The notes under the pieces are model-generated. The model saw only the letters and a list, made by a program, of their open reading frames with translations. It made no database searches and was not told where the DNA came from. This document shows positions 7,084 through 14,864 of a DNA stretch of 64,000 bases, piece by piece. The stretch is from Phragmitibacter flavus (lineage in GTDB: Bacteria > Verrucomicrobiota > Verrucomicrobiia > Verrucomicrobiales > Verrucomicrobiaceae): the NCBI RefSeq assembly GCF_005780165.1, contig NZ_VAUV01000020.1:22170-86169 (forward strand). The letters run 5' to 3'. Made by a program: the position numbers and the translations under genes. Within the stretch, counting starts at the first letter, position 1, and every line of letters starts with the position of its first letter.

Positions 7084-8824
7084 GGTGAAGGTTGTGGAGC
7101 TGATGGTGGGTTTCTGGCTCGCGGCGGGTGGGCTGATGGCGGGTTCGGTGATGAAGCCGGACATTGATCCGAAGAGCGGGATCGATATGGAATTGGAGAG
7201 CTGGCTGGAGAGGTGTCCACAGGCAGGGATGGTGCCGGTGACTTGGAAGGTGAGCAATGCGACGAGGGTGCCATTGACCTGGCAGCTGGATTTTTCGAGC
7301 GGGAATGGATATGGGTCGTCGGCGGTGAGGAACAGCAGTTACTCAATAACCGTGCAGGCGGGTCAGAAGGGAGAGTTGACTTTGTATGTGCCGGTGACGC
7401 AGATGATGTCGGGATATTATGGAGGTCGTGATTTGGAATGGAAGGTGACGGGACATGGCGTGCGTGGAAGTGGATCGCTCGATTCTATTGGGCATTCTTC
7501 GTCGGGAACCCAGTATGTGGGGTTGAGTGAGGGGGCGGTGGGCACGGGAGGGTGGAATGCTCTCGACACAGAGTTGGGAAGTGGATCGAGCGCGAAGGAG
7601 TTGCGCGGAACGGAGTTGGACATGCGCAAGGCACCCGAGGACTGGAGGGGATACACGGGGCTGGCACAACTATGGATGACGGAGGGGGAATGGCTGGCGA
7701 TGAGTGAGGTGGCGCGGGCGGCGGTGCAGGATTGGGTGGGGTTTGGGGGACGGATGTTTGTGTTGGTGGAGGATTTGGGAATTGAACGCGTGGCGGCTTT
7801 GGGGTTGCCGCCGATGATCGGGGAGGGGCATCCGATGGGAGCAGGTTGGGTGCGCAGGGTGGAGTGGGATGGGAAGGTTTTGCCGGTGAAGGAGGTGGCG
7901 AAATGGGTGCGAGAGGAGCATGAGGATCTTAACCGGGTGTTGGTGAAGTATGATGATCGCTGGACGCTGGTGAAACAGATGGGACGTTTGAATCTGAACA
8001 CGCCGCTGGTGTTTGGTTTTATGGTGGTGTTTGGGTTGTTGGTGGGACCGGTGAATTTGTTTTGGTTCGCAGGAGCGGGTCGCAGAAGCCGATTGTTTTG
8101 GACAACGCCGCTGCTGTCGATTGCAGGCAGTTTGGTCTTGATGGTGTTGATGATTGTGCAGGATGGATTTGGAGGAACGGGGGTGCGTCAGGTGCTGGTG
8201 ATGCTACAGCCGGAGAGCAAACGAATGGGGGTGGTGCAAGAGCAGGCGAGCAAGACGGGGGTGTTGGTGGGGAGTGCTTTTGCAAAGGGTGAGCCGATGA
8301 TGTTGACGCCGTTGAATGTCGAGCGTTCAAGATCGTCTTCGCAGATGAAGGATGAGTTTGAGGAGACGAATCAGTCGGCAAGCGGATCGTGGTTTGCCAG
8401 CCGGTCCATTCAGGCGCAGCTGATGATGTCGGTGCGACCAACGCGGGCCGCGGTGGAATTTTTTGCGTCAGCGGAACCGGGCGGAGCGCCTGAGGTGTTG
8501 TCGAGTGTGGGGGTGGCGTTGGATGAGGTGTATGTAAGGGATATGAAGGGGGCGGTGTGGAAGGTGTCGGATCTGGGCACCGGTGAGCGCAGGAGGATGG
8601 AGGCTTCGTCGTTGAAGGAGTTGCTGGAATGGATGGAGAAGGAGATGGAGGTGCAGGCTGGGCCGACCATGAAAGCGATGCTGGAGGGATTGAGGTCGCG
8701 CGAGGGGTTTGTTTTTGCGGTGGCAGATGAGACGGGGGATCTGGCGATGGAGAGTTTGGATTCGATTCGCTGGGAGGGCAGCCGGTTGCTGGTGGTGGGG
8801 CCAGTTCAAAAGGATGAAGGCTAA
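7061..8824 (+). CDS. Exported/membrane protein of the MoxR-ABC-VWA cluster, function unknown
   Basis: A protein of up to 587 residues. A hydrophobic N-terminal segment (VVELMVGFWLAAGGLMAG) looks like a signal peptide. A long extracytoplasmic part follows with beta-rich, immunoglobulin-like composition (about 40-140). Two membrane segments lie near residues 310-335 and 345-365, and the last ~220 residues form a second soluble domain. I cannot name a family. The ATG at 7061 falls inside a dispersed repeat, so GTG 7085 or ATG 7103 may be the true start; both keep the signal segment. Position between moxR and the ABC ATPase suggests that it belongs to the same complex. Confidence 0.82.
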   Translation: MNTDRHRWVKVVELMVGFWLAAGGLMAGSVMKPDIDPKSGIDMELESWLERCPQAGMVPVTWKVSNATRVPLTWQLDFSSGNGYGSSAVRNSSYSITVQAGQKGELTLYVPVTQMMSGYYGGRDLEWKVTGHGVRGSGSLDSIGHSSSGTQYVGLSEGAVGTGGWNALDTELGSGSSAKELRGTELDMRKAPEDWRGYTGLAQLWMTEGEWLAMSEVARAAVQDWVGFGGRMFVLVEDLGIERVAALGLPPMIGEGHPMGAGWVRRVEWDGKVLPVKEVAKWVREEHEDLNRVLVKYDDRWTLVKQMGRLNLNTPLVFGFMVVFGLLVGPVNLFWFAGAGRRSRLFWTTPLLSIAGSLVLMVLMIVQDGFGGTGVRQVLVMLQPESKRMGVVQEQASKTGVLVGSAFAKGEPMMLTPLNVERSRSSSQMKDEFEETNQSASGSWFASRSIQAQLMMSVRPTRAAVEFFASAEPGGAPEVLSSVGVALDEVYVRDMKGAVWKVSDLGTGERRRMEASSLKELLEWMEKEMEVQAGPTMKAMLEGLRSREGFVFAVADETGDLAMESLDSIRWEGSRLLVVGPVQKDEG

Positions 8825-8841
8825 AGGATGAGGGATGAATT
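8814..8841. repeat. Intergenic heptamer array
   Basis: Units AAAGGAT, GAAGGCT, AAAGGAT and GAGGGAT overlap the end of the preceding gene and its stop. A short TTGAGATNTGAGATTT-like segment follows, which recurs before the gene at 13106. Confidence 0.55.
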
Positions 8842-8863
8842 TGAGATCTGAGATTTAAAATTT

Positions 8864-9859
8864 ATGATGATGAACGAACCGCCGCCGTTGCCGAAGGCTT
8901 TGGTTGAAGTGCGTGATGTGGATCGCGTGTTTGAGAATGTGCATGCGGTGAGGGGGTTGTCGTTTGAGATACAGCGTGGTCAGGTGGTGGGTTTTATTGG
9001 GGCGAACGGGGCGGGCAAGACGACAACGATGCGGATGATGGCGACGTTGGATCTGCCGACGCGCGGTCGCATTTTCATCAATGGCGAGGATGTGGTGCAG
9101 GAGCCGGAGAAGGTGCGGCGGTTGATTGGCTGGATGCCGGACAACTACGGGACTTACAGTTACATGACGGTCTTTGAGTATCTGGATTTTTTCGCCAGAT
9201 CTTATGGCTTTAAAAAAGCGGAGCGCACGGCGCGAGTAAAGGAGGTGATGGATTTTGCGGATTTGACGGTGCTGGCGGATCGTCCGATGGACAAGCTGAG
9301 CAAGGGGATGGGGCAGCGGCTTTGTTTTGGAAGGATGTTGTTGCCGGATCCAGAGTTGTTGATTTTGGATGAGCCGGCGGCGGGGTTGGATCCGAAGGCG
9401 CGGTTGGAGTTCAAAAATCTGGTGAGGTTGCTGGCGCAGCGCGGGAAGACCTTGTTTATCAGCAGTCACATTCTAAGTGAGCTTGGGGAGATGTGCGACA
9501 CGCTGTTGTTCATTGATGGGGGCAAGCTGGTGTATCATGGGGCATCAGAGACGCTGAAGCGTGGCAATGGGACGGATGTGCATGGGGCGCTGCAGTTTGT
9601 GGTGGATGTGACGGTGCTGGGATCGTCGGAAGGGTTGAAGGAATGGGCGGCTTTGAATGAGGGTTGGAGTTTCGTGGAGGAGAGGCGTGGGGGTGTCCGG
9701 TTGGCGCTTGCGAGCGATGACGAAATGAGGCTTGCGGCGGGTTTGCGCAAAATGGGTTTGGGTGGAATCAGCGTAGTAGAATTTCGGCGCGAAGAACGAA
9801 GATTGGAGGATGCGTTTGTAGAGATGTTGAGGAAGGAAGGAGTGAAACCAAAGGAGTGA
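8864..9859 (+). CDS. ABC-2 type transporter ATP-binding protein
   Basis: A 331-residue ABC ATPase with Walker A GANGAGKTT, signature LSKGMGQR, Walker B LLILDEPAAGLD and switch His in FISSHILSE. The domain order and C-terminal extension fit the ABC-2/NatA-like exporters. It should drive the two membrane proteins encoded next (11 and 11 bases apart). Three consecutive ATG codons (8864, 8867, 8870) make the exact start uncertain. Similar ATPases sit beside GldF/GldG-type permeases and in MoxR clusters. The cargo is unknown. Confidence 0.92.
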   Translation: MMMNEPPPLPKALVEVRDVDRVFENVHAVRGLSFEIQRGQVVGFIGANGAGKTTTMRMMATLDLPTRGRIFINGEDVVQEPEKVRRLIGWMPDNYGTYSYMTVFEYLDFFARSYGFKKAERTARVKEVMDFADLTVLADRPMDKLSKGMGQRLCFGRMLLPDPELLILDEPAAGLDPKARLEFKNLVRLLAQRGKTLFISSHILSELGEMCDTLLFIDGGKLVYHGASETLKRGNGTDVHGALQFVVDVTVLGSSEGLKEWAALNEGWSFVEERRGGVRLALASDDEMRLAAGLRKMGLGGISVVEFRREERRLEDAFVEMLRKEGVKPKE

Positions 9860-9869
9860 CCTGAAGTGC

Positions 9870-10619
9870 ATGAGAAAGTCGGAAACAGCGTCAACGGCAG
9901 TTCGTGGTGAAGACTTCGGGGATTGGTTGAGTCCGGTCCTGGTGAAGGAATTTCGTCAGGGGCTGCGAGGACACTGGTTTGCGTGGGTGTTTGTGTGGGT
10001 GAGCCTCAGTATGGCATTTTTGGTGGGCTTTAGAGGGTTGGTGGGGGAGGAGATGCGGGCAAGACTTGACTGGGCTTACTGGCTGAATATGGGCCTGGTT
10101 TTGCACGGAGCTCCCTTGGTGAAAGGGATGCTGGCGATCGATGAGGATCTGGATGAATCCCGGTTGCCGTTGTTGAGGATGGCGGGGTATTCGGCCGATT
10201 GGCTGTTAGGTTGCAAGTGGGTGTCGATGATGGTTCAGGCCGTTCTATTGGGTTCTGCGATGCTGCCCTACGCATTGGCGCGGTATTACACGGGTGGGGT
10301 GGATTTGGTGAAAGAGTTGATGATGATGGGTTGGATGGTTTTCGGGGTGGCCGCAGTTGCAGGAGTCGCGAATTGGATGATGACGATGACAGTCAGTGGT
10401 CGAGTGGTCATGGGGGTATTGCTGCTGATTTTTGTGCCCTTGTTTGAGGGCTTGCTCATGCTGACAGTAAATGCGTTGATGGCGGGGACAGGAGGCGGGG
10501 CGGGACTTTGGGAGTTTCTGGCGTATGTGGCAATGTGGTTGGTGGGAATTGGTGTGCTGTTTGTTTTTTGTATGTCGGTGGGGGCGGCGAAGTATGATTC
10601 GAATTTGAGAGTTAGTTAA
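9870..10619 (+). CDS. ABC-2 type permease (short paralogue)
   Basis: A 249-residue membrane protein with about six hydrophobic helices. It begins with a cytoplasmic segment, FGDWLSPVLVKEFRQGLRG, that closely matches the start of the next gene (FADWLSPILVKELRQGLKT), so the two are paralogues. It is about half the length of its neighbour and may be a half-permease. It starts 11 bases after the ATPase gene and ends 10 bases before the next permease gene, so all three are probably co-translated. Confidence 0.85.
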   Translation: MRKSETASTAVRGEDFGDWLSPVLVKEFRQGLRGHWFAWVFVWVSLSMAFLVGFRGLVGEEMRARLDWAYWLNMGLVLHGAPLVKGMLAIDEDLDESRLPLLRMAGYSADWLLGCKWVSMMVQAVLLGSAMLPYALARYYTGGVDLVKELMMMGWMVFGVAAVAGVANWMMTMTVSGRVVMGVLLLIFVPLFEGLLMLTVNALMAGTGGGAGLWEFLAYVAMWLVGIGVLFVFCMSVGAAKYDSNLRVS

Positions 10620-10629
10620 ATTTCTGTTT

Positions 10630-12165
10630 ATGAGCACTTTGACCATATCCACATTCAAGCCGATGGCGGCTGGGAGTGACTTCGCCGACTGGCTGAGTCC
10701 GATCCTGGTGAAGGAGTTGCGGCAGGGGTTGAAGACGCGGATGTTTGTGTCGGTGTTCATCTTGTTGCAGGCGGTAATGATCATCATTGTGGGCTTGCAG
10801 TTGTTGAGCATGGCAAGGGGGGCGGGGCGGTCGCAGATGCAGGAGTTTGACTGGTTCTTTTGGGCGGTGATCTGGGTGCCTTTGTTGGTGGTGATGCCAG
10901 CGCGGGGGTTGGCGGCGGTGAGTTCGGAATTGAAGGCGAACACGCTGGATCTGGTGCAGTTGACGAAGTTGACGGCATTCCGGATTGTGTTGGGCAAGTG
11001 GGTGGCGCTGGTGGCGCAAACGTTGCTGCTGGTGGCGGCGGTGTTGCCTTACACGGTGTTGAGATATTTCTTTGGCCGGGTGGATGTGGTGATGGATTTA
11101 ACGATGCTGTTGGGGATGGTGCAGGGGTCACTGGTGTTGACGGCGATGGCGGTGATGCTCTCGAGCATGCATCTGGTGGTGCGGATTTTGGTGGTGCTGG
11201 CGGCGCTGCCGTTGAGCGCGGCTTTGGTGAGTGCGGTGGGGATGTTCATGACGTTTCGCACGGCGGGCAGTGGATTGGTGGGGGCGACGTCTGCGGGGGC
11301 AGGGGTGTGGATGTGGTTGTTCGGGATTTTGGGGACGGTGGTGACGGTGTATTTTTTGCTGGAGATGGCGGCGGGACGGATTGCACCGCTGGCGGAGAAT
11401 CATTCGGGCAGGAGGCGGGCGGTGGCGCTGGGGTTGGTGCTGATTTTGCCGCTGATCATCTGGATGAATGATGATCCGAATATGGCGCTGGTGGGCCTGG
11501 TGTATTCGATGTTGCCGTTGTGGGCGTGGTCGGTGCTGGAGGCGTTGTGCGAGCGGACGGTGATGGTGCCGAGTCTTTATCGGCCATTCGCGCGGCGGGG
11601 ATTTTGGGGTCGGCTGGCGGGCAGGGTGTTTTATCCGGGGTGGGCGTCGGGAGTGGTGTTCGTGGGTCTGATGATGGTGTTACTGGGGGGCATGATATTG
11701 ATCGGTGATTACCTCCACAATGATCTCGATGGAGTTTGGTCGGATATTGATGAGTGGGGCGTGGCGGTTCCGTTGTTGATGACGTCGCTGGTGCTGCCGG
11801 TGCTGGTGATGAGGTTGTTTCCGCGCATGAAGCAGCCGGTGTGGGTATATCTTTTGGTGCAGGCGTTGTTTGTGCTGCTGTTCTTGGTGGCGTGGATCAT
11901 TGCGGAGGTGCCGGGGGCGACAAGAGGAGACAGGGATTCGGCGTATGTCTGGCTGGCTCCGTTTCCGTTCAGCGCGTTTCTGGGGTTGATGACGCGGAAC
12001 TTTAGTTGGGATTTGGTGTCGGCTTACATGGTGGTGAGTTTGCCGGTTTGCGGGTTGGTTTGGATGGGATTGGGAGTGGTGATGTGGAAGGAGTTCCGGG
12101 TGATTCGCGGATTGGAACGTGAGTCGCTTGGCGATGTGGGGTCGGATTCGGGAACGAAGTCATGA
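10630..12165 (+). CDS. ABC-2 type permease (long paralogue)
   Basis: A 511-residue polytopic membrane protein with roughly twelve hydrophobic stretches. The N-terminal ~200 residues align by eye with the preceding permease, including the conserved WLSP(I/V)LVKE(L/F)RQGL entry segment. The C-terminal half is extra. Its stop codon overlaps the DUF58 gene start by four bases (ATGA), a strong sign of translational coupling between the transporter and the DUF58/VWA genes. Substrate is unknown. Confidence 0.88.
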   Translation: MSTLTISTFKPMAAGSDFADWLSPILVKELRQGLKTRMFVSVFILLQAVMIIIVGLQLLSMARGAGRSQMQEFDWFFWAVIWVPLLVVMPARGLAAVSSELKANTLDLVQLTKLTAFRIVLGKWVALVAQTLLLVAAVLPYTVLRYFFGRVDVVMDLTMLLGMVQGSLVLTAMAVMLSSMHLVVRILVVLAALPLSAALVSAVGMFMTFRTAGSGLVGATSAGAGVWMWLFGILGTVVTVYFLLEMAAGRIAPLAENHSGRRRAVALGLVLILPLIIWMNDDPNMALVGLVYSMLPLWAWSVLEALCERTVMVPSLYRPFARRGFWGRLAGRVFYPGWASGVVFVGLMMVLLGGMILIGDYLHNDLDGVWSDIDEWGVAVPLLMTSLVLPVLVMRLFPRMKQPVWVYLLVQALFVLLFLVAWIIAEVPGATRGDRDSAYVWLAPFPFSAFLGLMTRNFSWDLVSAYMVVSLPVCGLVWMGLGVVMWKEFRVIRGLERESLGDVGSDSGTKS

Positions 12166-13052
12166 GCGAACTGGTGGACAAGGTTTTGTTGCGGGAGGTG
12201 CATCAGCGCATGAAGGCGGTGACGGGGGTGGCGCGTTTGCCGTTGGGGACAGGTCAGTGGAGCGGGGTGTCGGGAAGTGTGCTGGGACAGGGGACGGGGA
12301 GTTCGGTGGACTTTCATGATCAGCGTCCGTATCTGCCGGGGGATGATCCGCGACATATCAACTGGCAGGCGTTTGCGCGGACGGGGAGTTATACGATGAA
12401 GTTATACCGGCAGGAGGTGACGCCTCGGGTGGATGTGTTGTTTGATGGGAGTGCGTCGATGTTTTTGACGGAGACGAAGGCGCGACGGAGCTGGGAGTTG
12501 CTGTTTTTTTGTGTGGAGAGCGGGTTGCGTCTGGGGGCCTCGGTGAAGGTGTGGGGGATGGGATCGAGAGGAGTGGAAGAGTGGCCGATGGAGCGATTGC
12601 TGGCTTATGAGGTGAAGGTGGAGGGGGTGGTGAAGGAGAAAGAGGATCGGGCGCGGGCGTTGATGGTTTCGGAGGCGCGGTTGCGGGCGGGGTCGTTGCG
12701 GGTGTGGATCAGTGATCTTTTGTTTGCGGAGGCTCCGGCGGGATTGGTGGCGGGGCTGACGAGGGAACGGGGTCGCGGGGTGGTTTTGGTGCCAACGTGT
12801 GTGGAGGAGGCGCATCCGGACTGGACGGGGAACATCGAGTTCGATGATTGTGAGCGGGGATGGTTGGATCGGCGTCGGGTGGAGGGGGAGGTGATGGATC
12901 GATATTTGAAGGCTTATGCGCGGCATTTTGCGTTGTGGCGGGAGGAGTGCACGCGAAGGGGGACGAGCTTTGCGCGGGTGCCGTCGGAGGGAGAGTTTTT
13001 AAGTGCGTTGCGGGTGGAGGCGATGGTGGCAGGGGCGGTTTTGAAAGGATGA
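12162..13052 (+). CDS. DUF58 domain protein
   Basis: A 296-residue cytoplasmic protein of the DUF58 family. The family core YLPGDDPRHINWQAFARTG sits at about residues 57-75. After it comes a VWA-like strand with a metal-site-like motif DGSASM (95-100). DUF58 proteins are regular partners of MoxR ATPases and membrane VWA proteins; their biochemical role is unsettled. The start overlaps the upstream permease stop by four bases. The gene ends in heptamer-repeat sequence. Confidence 0.9.
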   Translation: MSELVDKVLLREVHQRMKAVTGVARLPLGTGQWSGVSGSVLGQGTGSSVDFHDQRPYLPGDDPRHINWQAFARTGSYTMKLYRQEVTPRVDVLFDGSASMFLTETKARRSWELLFFCVESGLRLGASVKVWGMGSRGVEEWPMERLLAYEVKVEGVVKEKEDRARALMVSEARLRAGSLRVWISDLLFAEAPAGLVAGLTRERGRGVVLVPTCVEEAHPDWTGNIEFDDCERGWLDRRRVEGEVMDRYLKAYARHFALWREECTRRGTSFARVPSEGEFLSALRVEAMVAGAVLKG

Positions 13053-13080
13053 AGGATGAAGGATGAAGATGAAGGATGAA
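13046..13080. repeat. Intergenic heptamer array (GGATGAA variant)
   Basis: Tandem AAAGGAT, GAAGGAT, GAAGGAT, GAAGAT and GAAGGAT units overlap the last DUF58 codons and the following gap. A TGAGATTTGAGATTTGAAG segment follows, similar to that before 8864. Confidence 0.6.
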
Positions 13081-13105
13081 TATGAGATTTGAGATTTGAA
13101 GATTG

Positions 13106-14842
13106 ATGAATGTGATGCTGGCAAATTCTGCGGGGTTATGGGCGCTGTTGGCGGTGCCGGTGATTTTGTGGATTCATTTTCTTCAAGAGCGGTCGCGGAG
13201 GGTGCGGGTGAGCACGTTGTTTTTGCTTGATCGGGTGGCACCCGAGAGTGTGGGTGGGGCGCGGTTTGAGAAGTTGCGGAATTCTCTGCCGTTGTGGCTG
13301 CAGATACTGGCGGCGTTGATGCTGACGTGGGTGTTGTGTGAGCCGCGATGGATGAAGGAGGATTCACGACAGACGGTGGTGGTAGTGCTGGATTCGTCGG
13401 TGTCGATGAGTGCGTTTAAGGAGTCGACGCGAAGGATGTTGGAGGAGGGGTTGAAGGATTGGGCGAAGGGCGCGGTGCGGACGGACTGGCATGTGTTGGA
13501 GACGGATGGTCGCAAGAAGACGCTGTATGCGGGGGAGGACTGGCGCGGGGTGTTGTCGGCTTTTGATGAGTGGCGGCCGATGATGGGGACGCATGAGGTG
13601 GAGGAGGTGTTACTGGTGGCGCGCGGGTTGGTGAAGGAGGCGGGCATGGTGGTGCTGGTGACGGATCATGCGATGGAGGTGGCGTCGGATGTGGCGGTGG
13701 TTTCGGCGGGGGAGAAGATGGAGAATGTGGGGTTTGCGGGTGGGGATGCGAAGGTGGGGGGTGGGGGGGGGATGCGCTGGCAGGTGTTGGTGAAAAATTA
13801 TGGGGAACGGGTGGCGACGAGGGCGTGGTGGGTGGAGCGGGAAGGATTGCCGGAGGGGCGGCGGGAATCGGTGATATTGCAGCCGGGGCAGACACTGGTG
13901 TTGTCAGGGGAGTTGCCACCTGGGGAAAGGCGGATGTGGTTGAGGCTGGAGGGGGATGGGTTTGTTTGGGACGATGCGATGCCTTTGCAATTGCCGGTGG
14001 AGAGGGTGTTGAAGGTGGATTTTCGATTGGGGAATCGGGAGGGGGAGGTGTTGCGCAAGATGGTGGAGTCGCTGCCACATGTGGCGGTGGGGAATGGTGA
14101 TGAAGCGATGACGGTGGCGGAGGTGGGGACGATGGTGGTGGGGAATGCGATTCAGGTGGTGACGGGTGGTGGTGGTGGTGAAGGGGGCGGGAGACTGGAT
14201 GGGGCATTTACGGTGGCGGAGGATCATGGGCTGACGCGCGGATTGAACTGGATGGGGTTGCTGACGAACAAACCGAGGGAGCTGACGTTGACGGCGATGG
14301 ATGAGCCGTTGTTGTGGAAGTCGGACCGGGTGCTGGCGATGGTGCGGACGGAGGTGGGTGCGGATGGTCGGCGCTGGAGGCGCTTGATTTTGAACTGGGA
14401 TCTGGCGGGGTCGAATGCGATGCGGCATCCGGCGGTGCTGGTGATGTTGCACCGTTTTGTGGAGGAGGTGAGGCAGGGGTTGCGCGAGCCGTGGTCGGGG
14501 AATTTTGAGGTGGGTCAGGTCTTGAAGGTGGAAGCGCTGGGGACGGGATTGACGATTAAGGTGGGGGATGAGCAGATGGCGTTTGAGGGACGGGTGTCGG
14601 AGGAAGTGGGCTTCTTTGAGGTGGGTTTGGGCGATGAGATTTTGGTGAGTGGGGCGGCGGGGTTTGCGGATGCGCGGGAGGCGGATTTTTCGAAGTCGGA
14701 GGCGCTGGATACGGCGAAGGATCGGCAGTGGGAGGCGGCGCTGAAACAGACAGAGGCGGATCCGTGGATGCCGCTTTGGGTGTTGGGAATTTTGGGATGT
14801 TTGTTAGGAAGTTGGTATCGAAAGGCCCGGGCCGTGGACTGA
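13106..14842 (+). CDS. BatA-type membrane protein with VWA domain
   Basis: About 578 residues. The N-terminus matches the BatA/aerotolerance-regulator pattern: a membrane helix (about 9-26), an ERSRRVRVSTLFLL segment, and a second helix (about 63-78). A VWA domain follows, opening with the metal-site motif DSSVSMS (about 96-102). A single membrane helix closes the protein (WVLGILGCLLGSWY). The VWA domain would face the periplasm. An in-frame TTG at 13103 lies just upstream; the ATG at 13106 is preferred. It belongs with DUF58 and MoxR as in the Bat operons of Bacteroidetes. The protein between the MIDAS and the C-terminal helix is Gly/Val-rich and poorly conserved in appearance. Confidence 0.85.
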   Translation: MNVMLANSAGLWALLAVPVILWIHFLQERSRRVRVSTLFLLDRVAPESVGGARFEKLRNSLPLWLQILAALMLTWVLCEPRWMKEDSRQTVVVVLDSSVSMSAFKESTRRMLEEGLKDWAKGAVRTDWHVLETDGRKKTLYAGEDWRGVLSAFDEWRPMMGTHEVEEVLLVARGLVKEAGMVVLVTDHAMEVASDVAVVSAGEKMENVGFAGGDAKVGGGGGMRWQVLVKNYGERVATRAWWVEREGLPEGRRESVILQPGQTLVLSGELPPGERRMWLRLEGDGFVWDDAMPLQLPVERVLKVDFRLGNREGEVLRKMVESLPHVAVGNGDEAMTVAEVGTMVVGNAIQVVTGGGGGEGGGRLDGAFTVAEDHGLTRGLNWMGLLTNKPRELTLTAMDEPLLWKSDRVLAMVRTEVGADGRRWRRLILNWDLAGSNAMRHPAVLVMLHRFVEEVRQGLREPWSGNFEVGQVLKVEALGTGLTIKVGDEQMAFEGRVSEEVGFFEVGLGDEILVSGAAGFADAREADFSKSEALDTAKDRQWEAALKQTEADPWMPLWVLGILGCLLGSWYRKARAVD

Positions 14843-14864
14843 AAACTGAACTCGATTTTTACCG

